A DNA stretch of 64,000 nucleotides from Amycolatopsis cihanbeyliensis (lineage in GTDB: Bacteria > Actinomycetota > Actinomycetes > Mycobacteriales > Pseudonocardiaceae): assembly GCF_006715045.1 (NCBI RefSeq), contig NZ_VFML01000001.1, positions 2,634,501 to 2,698,500 on the forward strand, written 5' to 3'. Under the pieces are notes generated by a model. That model saw nothing but the letters and a program-made list of their open reading frames with translations. It was not told where the DNA came from and did not search any database. A program made the position numbers and the translations under genes. The number at the start of each line of letters is the position of its first letter. Position 1 is the first letter of the stretch. Shown here piece after piece: positions 17,788 through 26,216 of this stretch.

Positions 17788-18357
17788 TCAACCCTCGAGG
17801 AGCTGCTTGGCGATCTCCTTCGCGTTGCCGACCGCGCCGGGAACCACCCCGAACGAGGCGGTGACGGTGGCGCCCTCCAGCAGCACGAGGAGCGAGGTGG
17901 CGATCCGCCGCGGGTTGCGCAGCCGGGCGTCGCGAGCGAGGGTGCGCAGGTAGTCCAGCATCCACAGCTTCTGGTCCCGGATCACCTCGCGGCCGGGGTG
18001 ATCGCTGTCGGTCAGCTCGGCCTGCGCGTTCACGAAGGCGCAGCCACGGTCGTTCTCCGTGGCCACCCACTCCTCCAGCGCGTCGAACACCAGCAGCAGC
18101 CTGCGCGTGGGCGCCATCCGCACGCCGTGCTCCACGTAGGACACGACGTGCTCGCGCCAGCGCTCGTCCCGGCGCCGCAGGTAGTGCCCGACCAGTGCGT
18201 CCTTCGAGCCGAAGCGGTCGTACAGGGTCTTCTTGGTGACGCCGGCCTCGCTCGCGATGGACTCGACGCCGACGGCGTGGATGCCGTTCTCGTAGAACAG
18301 TCTTCCGGCCACCTCGAGCACCCGCTCGGCGGCCGGGGTCATCGTCAGTTCGTCCAT
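17788..18357 (-). CDS. TetR/AcrR family transcriptional regulator
   Basis: A 189-residue repressor. The N-terminal HTH is classic: RVLEVAGRLFYENGIHAVGV, then VTKKTLYDRFGSKDALV. The C-terminal ligand domain (KLWMLDYLRTLARDARLRNP) resembles the group that senses small lipophilic compounds, but the ligand cannot be told. TATACT on the minus strand ends seven bases before the ATG, so the message is probably leaderless, and a 22-bp palindrome (18382-18403) upstream is a good autoregulatory operator. It is divergent from the DNA ligase gene, which may share that control. Confidence 0.9.
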   Translation of the reverse strand: MDELTMTPAAERVLEVAGRLFYENGIHAVGVESIASEAGVTKKTLYDRFGSKDALVGHYLRRRDERWREHVVSYVEHGVRMAPTRRLLLVFDALEEWVATENDRGCAFVNAQAELTDSDHPGREVIRDQKLWMLDYLRTLARDARLRNPRRIATSLLVLLEGATVTASFGVVPGAVGNAKEIAKQLLEG

Positions 18358-18364
18358 GACCCGC

Positions 18365-18370
18365 AGTATA
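18365..18370 (-). promoter_or_regulatory. -10 hexamer of the leaderless tetR promoter
   Basis: Minus-strand TATACT, near consensus, is followed by seven bases and the ATG at 18357. Confidence 0.6.
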
Positions 18371-18381
18371 GGAGCCCTAAC

Positions 18382-18403
18382 CATACCGGTCGGTCTAGGT
18401 ATG
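18382..18403. promoter_or_regulatory. probable TetR operator
   Basis: CATACC at 18382-18387 and GGTATG at 18398-18403 form a perfect palindrome with a 10-base centre that itself contains ACCGGTCGGT. It covers the expected -35 region of the tetR promoter and lies in the 78-bp gap shared with the ligase gene. Confidence 0.6.
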
Positions 18404-18435
18404 CGAATGTCGTACCCAGGGGCGATGATGTCGGC

Positions 18436-19947
18436 ATGTTGTTCGACGACATCGTCACGGCCTCGGCCGAGCTGGCCGCGACCCGGTCCAGGAAGGCGAA
18501 GATCACCATCCTCGCCGGCCTGCTGCGGGCCGCACCGGAGCGCGAACTGGCGGCCGTGGTCGCGTTTCTCACCGGCAGGCCGACCCAGGGCCGGATCGGG
18601 ACGGGGTGGCGCACGCTGGCCGAGCTGGAGGCGCCACCCGCCAGCTTCGCCACACTCACCGTCGGCAAGGTGGACACCGCGCTCGGCACGGTCGCGGGCA
18701 GCACCGGCGCCGGGTCGGGTCAGCGCCGTACCGAGGCGCTGACCGAGCTGTTCGGCCGGGCGGTCGAGGCCGAGCAGCACTTCCTGTTCCGCCTGCTCAC
18801 CGGCGAGCTACGGCAGGGCGCGCTGGAAGGGATCATGCTGGACGCCATCGCGGCGGCGGCCGGGGTGCCCGGCGAGGTGGTGCGCAGGGCCTTCATGCTG
18901 TCCGGGCGGTTGCCCGCCACGGCACGCGCCGCCATGTCCGGCGGCAGCGCGGCACTCGCCGAGTTCCGGCTGGAGCTGGGCAGGCCGATCCGGCCGATGC
19001 TGGCCTCGCCCGCCGAGTCGCTGGACGAGGCGGTGGCCGAGCTGGAACCGGCGATCGTCGAGTACAAGATGGACGGCGCGCGGATACAGGTACATCGCGA
19101 GGGCGCCGAGGTGCACGTCTACACCAGGACCCTGCGCGAGGTCACGGCGCAGGTGGACGAGCTGGTGGAGCTGGTACGGGGACTGCCCTGCGAGTCGGTG
19201 GTGCTGGACGGTGAGACGCTCGCGCTCACCGACGAGGGCAGGCCGCGGCCGTTCCAGGAGACTATGTCCCGGTTCGGCAGCACCCGCGAGGAGCAGATGC
19301 GTAGCCTGCTGCTGCGCCCGTACTTCTTCGACTGCCTGCACCTGGACGGCACCGATCTGCTGGACCGGCCGCTGCGGGAGCGGAACGAGGCGTTGCGGAA
19401 GGTCGCCGGGCCGCATCTGATCCCCGGCGAGTCCACCCCGGCCGAGCCCAGGACCCTGCTGGACGGCGCGCTGGCCGCGGGGCACGAGGGGGTACTGGTG
19501 AAGGCACTGGACTCCCCGTACGCGGCGGGCAGGCGGGGACGGGCCTGGCTGAAGGTCAAGCCCGTGCACACGCTCGACCTGGTGGTGCTCGGCGCCGAGT
19601 GGGGGCACGGGCGGCGCACCGGGTACCTTTCCAACCTGCACCTCGGGGCGCGGGACCCGGACGGCGGCCCGCCGGTCATGGTGGGCAAGACGTTCAAGGG
19701 CCTCACCGACGAGCTGCTCGCCTGGCAGACCGAGACCTTCCCGTCCTACGAGAGCCACCGCGACGAGTGGACCGTGTACCTGCGGCCGGAGCTGGTGGTG
19801 GAGATCGAGCTGGACGGGGCGCAGACCAGCACCCGCTACCCCGGCGGGGTAGCGCTGCGTTTCGCGCGGGTGGTCCGTTACCGCCCGGACAAGGAACCGG
19901 CTGATGCCGACACCATCGACGCCGTACGCGCGCTGACCGTCCCCTAA
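18436..19947 (+). CDS. ligB: ATP-dependent DNA ligase (LigB type)
   Basis: A 503-residue ATP-dependent ligase. An N-terminal DNA-binding domain (residues 1-190) is followed by the nucleotidyltransferase core with Lys211 in KMDGARIQVHR, VVLDGE and KVKPVHTLDLV, then the OB fold with FARVVRYRPDK. Length and order match mycobacterial LigB, an accessory ligase beside the essential NAD-dependent LigA. The ATG at 18436 is used because the upstream open frame is antisense to tetR. Its TAA stop directly abuts the TGA of the convergent peroxidase gene with no base between. Confidence 0.92.
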   Translation: MLFDDIVTASAELAATRSRKAKITILAGLLRAAPERELAAVVAFLTGRPTQGRIGTGWRTLAELEAPPASFATLTVGKVDTALGTVAGSTGAGSGQRRTEALTELFGRAVEAEQHFLFRLLTGELRQGALEGIMLDAIAAAAGVPGEVVRRAFMLSGRLPATARAAMSGGSAALAEFRLELGRPIRPMLASPAESLDEAVAELEPAIVEYKMDGARIQVHREGAEVHVYTRTLREVTAQVDELVELVRGLPCESVVLDGETLALTDEGRPRPFQETMSRFGSTREEQMRSLLLRPYFFDCLHLDGTDLLDRPLRERNEALRKVAGPHLIPGESTPAEPRTLLDGALAAGHEGVLVKALDSPYAAGRRGRAWLKVKPVHTLDLVVLGAEWGHGRRTGYLSNLHLGARDPDGGPPVMVGKTFKGLTDELLAWQTETFPSYESHRDEWTVYLRPELVVEIELDGAQTSTRYPGGVALRFARVVRYRPDKEPADADTIDAVRALTVP

Positions 19948-21039
19948 TCAGCTCCCCTCGAGCATCCCCCGGCCGAGGTAGTCCTCGCCGCCCGCACTGC
20001 CGGGGAGCACGAAGTAGTAGCCGCCGCCGAACGGCAGGAGATAGCGTTCCAGCGCTTCGCCGGCCAGCCGCCGCTGGATGGTGGCGAAGCCGAGCTCGAG
20101 ATCGCGCTGGAAGCAGACGAAGACGTGCCCGGCGTCCTCGGCGCTGAGGCGGTAGGCGTAACCGCGACGCAGGATGCGGTGCGCCACGCTGTCCGGGGTC
20201 CGCGGGTTGGCACGCCGGATGTGCGCGTCCAGGGCGATGGTGCTGCCGTGCGGATCGTCGGCGTAGTCGAGTTCGGTGTGCTCGCCGGACTGGCCCAGCG
20301 GCAGACCGGTGTCCTTGCGTACGCCGAAGACGCGTTCCTGCTCCGCGGCCGACTCGGAGTCCCAGGTGGGCATCGCCAGCCGGATCAGGCGAACGACCTG
20401 GTAACAACCGCCCGCACACCAGGAAGGTTCGCCCGCTCCCGGCTGGACCCAGACCAGCCGGTCCATCAGGTCACCGTCGGTGGCATCCGGGTTGCCCGCT
20501 CCCTCCCGGAAGCCGAACAGATTGCGCACCCCATCGCCGAGCCCGGTGGGGTGAAACCCCGCGATGCGCCAGCGTTTCCGCACTCCGGGAACCGGCCGGG
20601 CGAGCGCCGCCTCGACCTGCTCCCCGGTCTCCGCGCTCACCTGAACCAGCAGGTCGCCGTGGCACCAGGACGGATCCAGGACGTCGTTGCGGAATTCGGG
20701 CATGTCAACCAGCCGTCGCGGGCTGCTGAGCCCGAACCGGTGGTCGAAAAGGGACGCGCCCACCGCCACGAGCACCGTGGCGTTCCCGTCCGGGTCGCTC
20801 AGCGCACGCAGCGCAGCAGCCAGCCCGGCCCGGTCCGTGGCGGTCACGTCGTAGGCGGTCAGCACCGTGCTCGCCGGCGCGGGCCGCAGCACACCTTCCT
20901 GCCGATGCGTGACTGCTGGCGGCTCCTCCGGTGTGGGGTCGCCGTCCCGCGGGCCGGTGCAGCCCGCGAGACCGGCCATGCCCACGGTACCGGCGGCGGC
21001 CAGGAATGCCCGCCTGCCAACGGTGCCGCCCGCACTCAT
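19948..21039 (-). CDS. Dyp-type haem peroxidase, Tat-exported
   Basis: A 363-residue dye-decolorising peroxidase. The N-terminus has a twin-arginine signal (RRAFLAAAG) ending at a Cys (LAGC), so it may be an exported lipoprotein. The proximal haem His lies in AHIRRANPR, and the distal Arg is probably in RILRRGYAY. The family hallmark GxxDG is GFREG here, with Glu replacing the catalytic Asp. The architecture resembles class A (EfeB-like) enzymes, but no iron-uptake genes are adjacent. The ATG overlaps the stop of the S8 protease (ATGA at 21036-21039), so peroxidase and protease are made together. Confidence 0.88.
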   Translation of the reverse strand: MSAGGTVGRRAFLAAAGTVGMAGLAGCTGPRDGDPTPEEPPAVTHRQEGVLRPAPASTVLTAYDVTATDRAGLAAALRALSDPDGNATVLVAVGASLFDHRFGLSSPRRLVDMPEFRNDVLDPSWCHGDLLVQVSAETGEQVEAALARPVPGVRKRWRIAGFHPTGLGDGVRNLFGFREGAGNPDATDGDLMDRLVWVQPGAGEPSWCAGGCYQVVRLIRLAMPTWDSESAAEQERVFGVRKDTGLPLGQSGEHTELDYADDPHGSTIALDAHIRRANPRTPDSVAHRILRRGYAYRLSAEDAGHVFVCFQRDLELGFATIQRRLAGEALERYLLPFGGGYYFVLPGSAGGEDYLGRGMLEGS

Positions 21040-24000
21040 TGCCGCTCGACACCCACCGCGATGGACCCGGTCGCCGCCGACTGTGGATCAATGATCACCA
21101 GGTACTCACCTGACGCGGGTAGCTCGGGCAGGTCGTACGGGCTGTCATCGGTGCGGTAGGCCCGGTCGACCAGCTTCGTGCCATCCGGATTGAGCACGGT
21201 GAGATAGTAGGGCCCGCTGAACGTCCGGTCGCCGAAGGTCAACCGCAGCCGGTCGCCTGCCGCACCGGCGAAGGAGACGTGGCCGTCCTGGCCGGGCAGG
21301 TCGATCGGCATCGTGGCTTGCGCGCCACTGATCGTGATCGATCCCGCGTCGGCGGGAGCGGACAGCGTCAGCCTCACCGTGCCGAACTGACCATTCGTGG
21401 GACCCACGGCGAGCTCGTAGGTTCCGGTCACCGGCAGCGGATCGAATCCGAAACTGTCCGCACCGGTGAGATTGCCGCCGTAGCCGACCTTGGTTCCGTC
21501 CGGCGCGTACAGCCGGACGGACTGGTTGTCGAAACCGGATGTCATGTCTGTCAGGCCGATGTTGAGGCGCTGGCCTGCCGTGCCATCGAACCGAACCGTC
21601 GCATGCTGGCCAGGGCGGGTGGTCGTGACCGTCGTGTCCCCGCCGATCGCGATGGTGCCGCCGGGCACGTCCTCGGACAGCCACACGGTCACCGTGCCGG
21701 TGCCCGCGCCACCGGTGACGACCAGATCGTGGCTGCCCGTACGGGTCAACACGGGGATCCTCGCCGAGTCACCACGCCGGTCGGGAGTCTTCGTCGTGCC
21801 GTCCGGGCCGATCACCGACGCCTTCGGGGGAACCGTACCGCCGGGGGTACTCAGGTCGATGTCGGTGTAGCCGAGGTTGAGTCGTTGCCCCTGGGTGCCG
21901 TCGAAACGCATCCGTGCGTGCTGCCCCGGCCGGTGCAGGCTCAACGCGGTGCCCTGGCCGCTGGTGGTGATCTCGCCCGCGTCGATCTCCTCGGAGAGCC
22001 AGAGCTTCCCGCTCCCGGGGCTCTCCGCGAAGTAGTAGCCGACGACCACCCGGTACCGGCCCGGTTCGCCAGCATGGAAGCGAACGGCCTGGCTGGGCTG
22101 GATGGCCCACGGTCCGTCCACTGTGCCGTCCGGCCCGCGCACCTCGATCCACAGGTAGCGGAACCGGTCCGAGGGCTCGGTGAAGCCGAGGTTGTACCAT
22201 GTGTCGGCTTCCGCATCGATGCCGATCTCGGCGTACTGCCCCGATCTGGTCAGTTCGAACGGGTGGCCCTGCTCCGTGGTGTCGGTCGTGCCGGTGGCGT
22301 TGCTGGACAGCAGCACGGTCACCGCCCCCGTTCCCGCGCCGTCCGGGTCCACGAGCACCTGGTAGGTGCCGGTCGTGGTCAGCTCGGGCAGTGCCACGCC
22401 CCCGCTCGAGTTGCTGGAGAAGTAGCTGGGTGCGTTGTTCTCCTTGGTGCTCACCGGATTGCCGTCGGGATCGAGCACCCACACCTTCGCGAAGGTATCG
22501 AGGGTGCTCTCGGCAAGGCCGAGGCCGAGCCGGTCGCCCGCCGTGCCGTCGAACCGCAGCCGCAGCACCCGGTCGGCGGGGATGTCCGCGTTCACCTCCT
22601 GGCCGTCGACGGCCAGCATTCCGCCGTCGACGGTCTCGGCCGCGCCCGCCACCACGAAGCTGAAGGTCGTCGGTGCGGACGGGACACCACCACGGACCGC
22701 GCGCACGGTGAGTGTGCGCGTGCCCGCCGCGTCCGGTGCGATGCCGACCGTGACCTCACCGGTCGCGGACACCTCGGTCGGCTCGGTGCCGGTGTCGAGC
22801 TGGTAGGAGTACCCGTCGATCGGCCCCTCGTCCCCCGGTTTGAAGGTGAAGGTGCCGGGTACTCCGGCCCCGCCGTTCGGATGCTCGTCGGCTGGGTAGT
22901 CGAACGAGGACACCACCGGCGACGCGGGCGGCGGCTGGTCCGCCACCACGAAGTCGTACACCACCCGCGCGGACGGCTCGCCGACACCGTTGAACGCGCG
23001 CACGGTCAGGCTGCGCCGCCCGGCCCCCTCCGGCGTCAGGGTCACCGTCGCCACCCCGTCGGTGGCGGTGACCTCGGTGGGTTGCGCCTCGCCGTCGAGC
23101 TGGTAGGAGTACTTCGCCACCGGTACCGGGCTGCCCGGCCGGAAGGTGAACTCACCGGCAACGCCCGCACCGCCGTGCGGCTGGCCGTTCGCGGGGTAGT
23201 CGGTCGAGGACACGACCGGCAGCCCGACCGCGGGTTCGGCCAGCACCAGCTTCCAGTCGACGAGCGCGCCCTGGTCGAAACCGAAGTGGTCCCGTACCAC
23301 GAGCTTCCAGGTTCCGTTCGCGTCCATCGTGGACAGATCAGGCAGCGGGTAGGTCTCGTGCACATCCGCCGCGGTGTCGGTCCCGTCTGCCTCCTTCAGC
23401 ACGCGTTCGGAACCGTCCGGGGTGACCAGCCGCAGGGAGAGGTCCCCGCGGACAGGGTGCTCGGCACGCACCCGCACCCGCGCGGTGGGAGCCACCTTCC
23501 GCGGGCAGGTGGTGACCTCGATCGAGCTGGTGACGCTGCCGAGGTCGGGAACGGGCCGCCGGGTGTCGTTGCCGACCGTGCACACCGCGGGCGGCGGCAC
23601 CCCGGTGTAGAGCAGCTTGTTCGGCGATCCGGTCTCCAGGGTGTCCTGCCGCAGCACACCCGTGGTCGCCCGCCCCAGCAGGGTGTCGGCCACCTGTTCC
23701 GGGGTCAGGTTCGGCGACTCGGACAGCACCAGCGCCGCGGCCCCGGCAACGTGCGGGGACGCCATCGAGGTGCCGCGCTGGATCACCGTGGCGGTGTCCA
23801 GGGCGTTGTGCGCGGACTTGATCGACTCACCGGGGGCGAACATGTCGAGGCATTCCCCGTAGTTGGACCCCGTCACCAGCGAGCTTCCCGGCTCCTCCCA
23901 GTCCCGCGCCCGCTCGTCCAGCGGGTTGCTGGCACCCACGGTGATCGCCTCGGCAAGGCCGGCCGGGCTGAACCGGCAGGCGTCCCTGTCCTCGTTGCCC

Positions 24001-24833
24001 GCGGCGACCACGTAAGTGATCCCCGAGTCGATCGAGTTCTTGATCGCGAGCTCCTCGGCGGCGGACTCGCTGCCGCCCAGGCTCATGTTGACCACGGCGG
24101 GACGCTCGGCGTGCTCGGTCACCCAGTCGACCCCGGCGATGATCTGGCTGACCGAGCCGACGTTCTCGCAGCTCAGCACCCGCACGGACACCAGCCTGGC
24201 CTGCTTCGCGACCCCGTAGGTCGCGCCGCCGACGAGGCCGGCCACATGGGTGCCGTGCCCCGAGGTGCTGCAGTCCTGGCCGTTCCAGCCGTCCCCGATA
24301 GCGTCGAACCCCACCCGCGCCCGGCTCTGGAACTCCTCGTGCGAGGTGCGGACGCCGGTGTCCATGACATACACCGTCACGCCCGCACCCGCCCCGTCCG
24401 GGTAGCGGAAGGTGTCGTTGAGCACCGTGCTGTGCTGGTCCACCCGGTCCAGGTTCCACGGTGGCGTGGTCTGCGTGCCCTCGGTGGACACGACCGAGTC
24501 CGCCTCCACCCGGTCCACCCGCGGATCGGCGGCCAGCCGCCTTGCCTGCCGCTCCGATGCGGACAGGGTGAAGCCCCGCAACGCGGCACCGTAGGTGCGG
24601 TCGACTTCGCCGCCATGCTGCTCTGCCAGCGCCCCGGCGACCTCGGCCACCGGGCGGCCTCCCGGTTTCAGCAGCACGATGTAGCTTCCGGCGATCGCCT
24701 GCGCACCCGCCGGGGTGTGCACCTGCCCCTCGGCGGCCCGCGCCGGGCCACCGGAAAGCGCCAGCACCCCCGCGAGCACGCTCAGCACGATGCCGGCGGC
24801 AAGAACCCGGCCCCGCCCTACCCACCTGCGCAT
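21036..24833 (-). CDS. large secreted S8 subtilisin-family protease with P-domain and stalk modules
   Basis: A 1265-residue secreted protease. In order: signal peptide (about 1-36); I9 prodomain (SYIVLLKPGG, about 46-125); peptidase S8 with Asp158 (VMDTGV), His193 (GHGTHVAG) and Ser356 (GTSMASPH); a convertase P-domain (about 415-537); two Ig-like modules beginning [14 protein letters not shown] and VSSFDYPADEHPNG; and five beta-rich PPC-like modules (RPGQHARMRFDGTQGQRLNLG type). The last two families also build the stalk of the RHS protein next door. The ATG at 24833 follows GGAGGGGTGACC. The 3' end is coupled to the peroxidase gene. Confidence 0.92.
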   Translation of the reverse strand: MRRWVGRGRVLAAGIVLSVLAGVLALSGGPARAAEGQVHTPAGAQAIAGSYIVLLKPGGRPVAEVAGALAEQHGGEVDRTYGAALRGFTLSASERQARRLAADPRVDRVEADSVVSTEGTQTTPPWNLDRVDQHSTVLNDTFRYPDGAGAGVTVYVMDTGVRTSHEEFQSRARVGFDAIGDGWNGQDCSTSGHGTHVAGLVGGATYGVAKQARLVSVRVLSCENVGSVSQIIAGVDWVTEHAERPAVVNMSLGGSESAAEELAIKNSIDSGITYVVAAGNEDRDACRFSPAGLAEAITVGASNPLDERARDWEEPGSSLVTGSNYGECLDMFAPGESIKSAHNALDTATVIQRGTSMASPHVAGAAALVLSESPNLTPEQVADTLLGRATTGVLRQDTLETGSPNKLLYTGVPPPAVCTVGNDTRRPVPDLGSVTSSIEVTTCPRKVAPTARVRVRAEHPVRGDLSLRLVTPDGSERVLKEADGTDTAADVHETYPLPDLSTMDANGTWKLVVRDHFGFDQGALVDWKLVLAEPAVGLPVVSSTDYPANGQPHGGAGVAGEFTFRPGSPVPVAKYSYQLDGEAQPTEVTATDGVATVTLTPEGAGRRSLTVRAFNGVGEPSARVVYDFVVADQPPPASPVVSSFDYPADEHPNGGAGVPGTFTFKPGDEGPIDGYSYQLDTGTEPTEVSATGEVTVGIAPDAAGTRTLTVRAVRGGVPSAPTTFSFVVAGAAETVDGGMLAVDGQEVNADIPADRVLRLRFDGTAGDRLGLGLAESTLDTFAKVWVLDPDGNPVSTKENNAPSYFSSNSSGGVALPELTTTGTYQVLVDPDGAGTGAVTVLLSSNATGTTDTTEQGHPFELTRSGQYAEIGIDAEADTWYNLGFTEPSDRFRYLWIEVRGPDGTVDGPWAIQPSQAVRFHAGEPGRYRVVVGYYFAESPGSGKLWLSEEIDAGEITTSGQGTALSLHRPGQHARMRFDGTQGQRLNLGYTDIDLSTPGGTVPPKASVIGPDGTTKTPDRRGDSARIPVLTRTGSHDLVVTGGAGTGTVTVWLSEDVPGGTIAIGGDTTVTTTRPGQHATVRFDGTAGQRLNIGLTDMTSGFDNQSVRLYAPDGTKVGYGGNLTGADSFGFDPLPVTGTYELAVGPTNGQFGTVRLTLSAPADAGSITISGAQATMPIDLPGQDGHVSFAGAAGDRLRLTFGDRTFSGPYYLTVLNPDGTKLVDRAYRTDDSPYDLPELPASGEYLVIIDPQSAATGSIAVGVERQ

Positions 24834-24962
24834 GGTCACCCCTCCAGATACAGCGCCGTCATCTCGATCTACCCGTTCGTCACCGGTGCGTCGGTTACCT
24901 TGCAAGCGCCACGCCGGCGAAGGGCTAGTCGGGTTAGCCGGCTCGTCGCGGGTCGCTTGCGG

Positions 24963-25487
24963 CTAGTCGTTGGTCTCGAACCGCTCGCAAGGACACAACC
25001 CGGCGAGGAACTCGGCGAAGCTGCCCGCGAGGCGGCGAGGAACCCGATCCTCGTCCACATAGGCCACCGCCGGCTCGCCATTCGGGCCGCAGTCCGAATA
25101 GTCGAGAAGCACGGCATCATGCCCGCCGGACGGCATGGCGCAGATCACGACGCCGATAGGTGGATACCCCCATTCCTCGATGAGGTACCTGCTACCGGCC
25201 TCCGCGCCACCGGCGATCCCGAACTCCCCGCCCAAACCCAGGATCGCGTCGATCTTGATGTGATCTTCGGCCCAGGACGTCGGGAAGGGAGTAGGAAAGC
25301 ATGCCGCTTTCGGGCTACCACCATTCCGCTCCCGGATCAGGTCAAGATAGGCGCGCGGCAGGACGTAGCCGAGCTCGGCTTCCGCCTCACTGATCATCTC
25401 TGCGGTCGCCGGCACGCCGGTGAAAAAGTTTTCACCTCCGAAAAATTCGCGCATGTGCCATATTCTGTTCTTGCGCGGCCTTGACAA
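24963..25487 (-). CDS. SMI1/KNR4 (SUKH) family protein, probable immunity protein
   Basis: A SUKH-fold protein. The segment MISEAEAELGYVLPRAYLDLIRERNGG carries the family's opening pattern, followed by GLGGEFGI and the acidic end. SUKH proteins are the commonest immunity proteins of polymorphic toxins, and this gene lies two genes after the RHS toxin tip. Three starts are possible: GTG 25526, which overlaps the upstream stop as GTGA; TTG 25487, with a strong GGAGGA at 5-base spacing; and ATG 25454, where homologues usually start but which has no ribosome site. I list the TTG. Local GC is lower than in the flanking core genes. Confidence 0.8.
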   Translation of the reverse strand: MSRPRKNRIWHMREFFGGENFFTGVPATAEMISEAEAELGYVLPRAYLDLIRERNGGSPKAACFPTPFPTSWAEDHIKIDAILGLGGEFGIAGGAEAGSRYLIEEWGYPPIGVVICAMPSGGHDAVLLDYSDCGPNGEPAVAYVDEDRVPRRLAGSFAEFLAGLCPCERFETND

Positions 25488-25522
25488 GAGAGTCCTCCGT
25501 GTCCCTCGCCGATCAGGAGTCG

Positions 25523-26149
25523 TCACTCGTCCACGCGGCCAAACAACCGTGCCCGCAGGGAAAGGTCGGCGACTCCAGCTGCACGTAGGCGATGGTTCTC
25601 GGCGCTCGCCAGCGCTGCATGCTCGTCCTCGGCAATCTCCCTGATGGTCTCGACATGCCGCTCGTCATGAACGTCGATCAGAACCGGACGACCAGGTGGA
25701 AGATCCAACCGGTCCGCCACGTCATCGCCTGGCAACTGGCCGGCGAGCTCCATGAAAAGGTCCGAGAACGCGGCAGGGTCGCGCCGCTCCTCCAGCCGAA
25801 CACACACTTCGTCAGCCACATGCCGCAGCAACAGCAGCCGACGTTCCGGTTCGGCGCTGAACTCCACGATACGGTTGGCCGGGGACCAGTCTGAACGCGT
25901 CAGGTAGTCGGTGTCCGAGTAGAAGTCCGGCGGCTCGAGCGCGGGACACAGCCATACCTCACGTTCCTCGCCCTCGGTGAAGGCCGCTTCCTCCAGGTCG
26001 AGCACCTGCTCGAGGTCCTGGACGGAGACCTCCAGCTCGCGGCAAGCCAGCAGGTACACGCGCGCCTCGACGTGCCGCAGCGGGCAGTATGCGCTGTCCA
26101 GTATCTCCAGAGCGGCGCCACGAAGCGTTTCGTACTGCGCACGATCCAC
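25523..26149 (-). CDS. orphan protein between RHS toxin and SUKH gene, candidate immunity protein
   Basis: A 208-residue soluble, acidic, helical protein (segments YETLRGAALEILDSAYCPLR and EPERRLLLLRHVADEVCVRL) with no signal peptide, membrane helix or motif that I recognise. It is the first gene after the RHS stop, 67 bases downstream. GTG at 26149 is preferred over GTG at 26158 because AGAGG lies eight bases before it. Its stop overlaps a possible GTG start of the SUKH gene. The immediate downstream position is that of the cognate immunity gene in RHS loci, but this is inference from position only. Confidence 0.65.
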   Translation of the reverse strand: MDRAQYETLRGAALEILDSAYCPLRHVEARVYLLACRELEVSVQDLEQVLDLEEAAFTEGEEREVWLCPALEPPDFYSDTDYLTRSDWSPANRIVEFSAEPERRLLLLRHVADEVCVRLEERRDPAAFSDLFMELAGQLPGDDVADRLDLPPGRPVLIDVHDERHVETIREIAEDEHAALASAENHRLRAAGVADLSLRARLFGRVDE

Positions 26150-26216
26150 GAAAGTCACCTCTTACACATCTGCTGGCTACGAGCCCTGGAACCACCAGGC
26201 ACTATTGTTGACCTGC

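Noticed and set aside
21279..25484. 1401-codon plus-strand open frame opposite the S8 protease
   Set aside because: His/Arg/Gly-rich antisense translation produced by third-position GC bias; it spans several genes and intergenic DNA.
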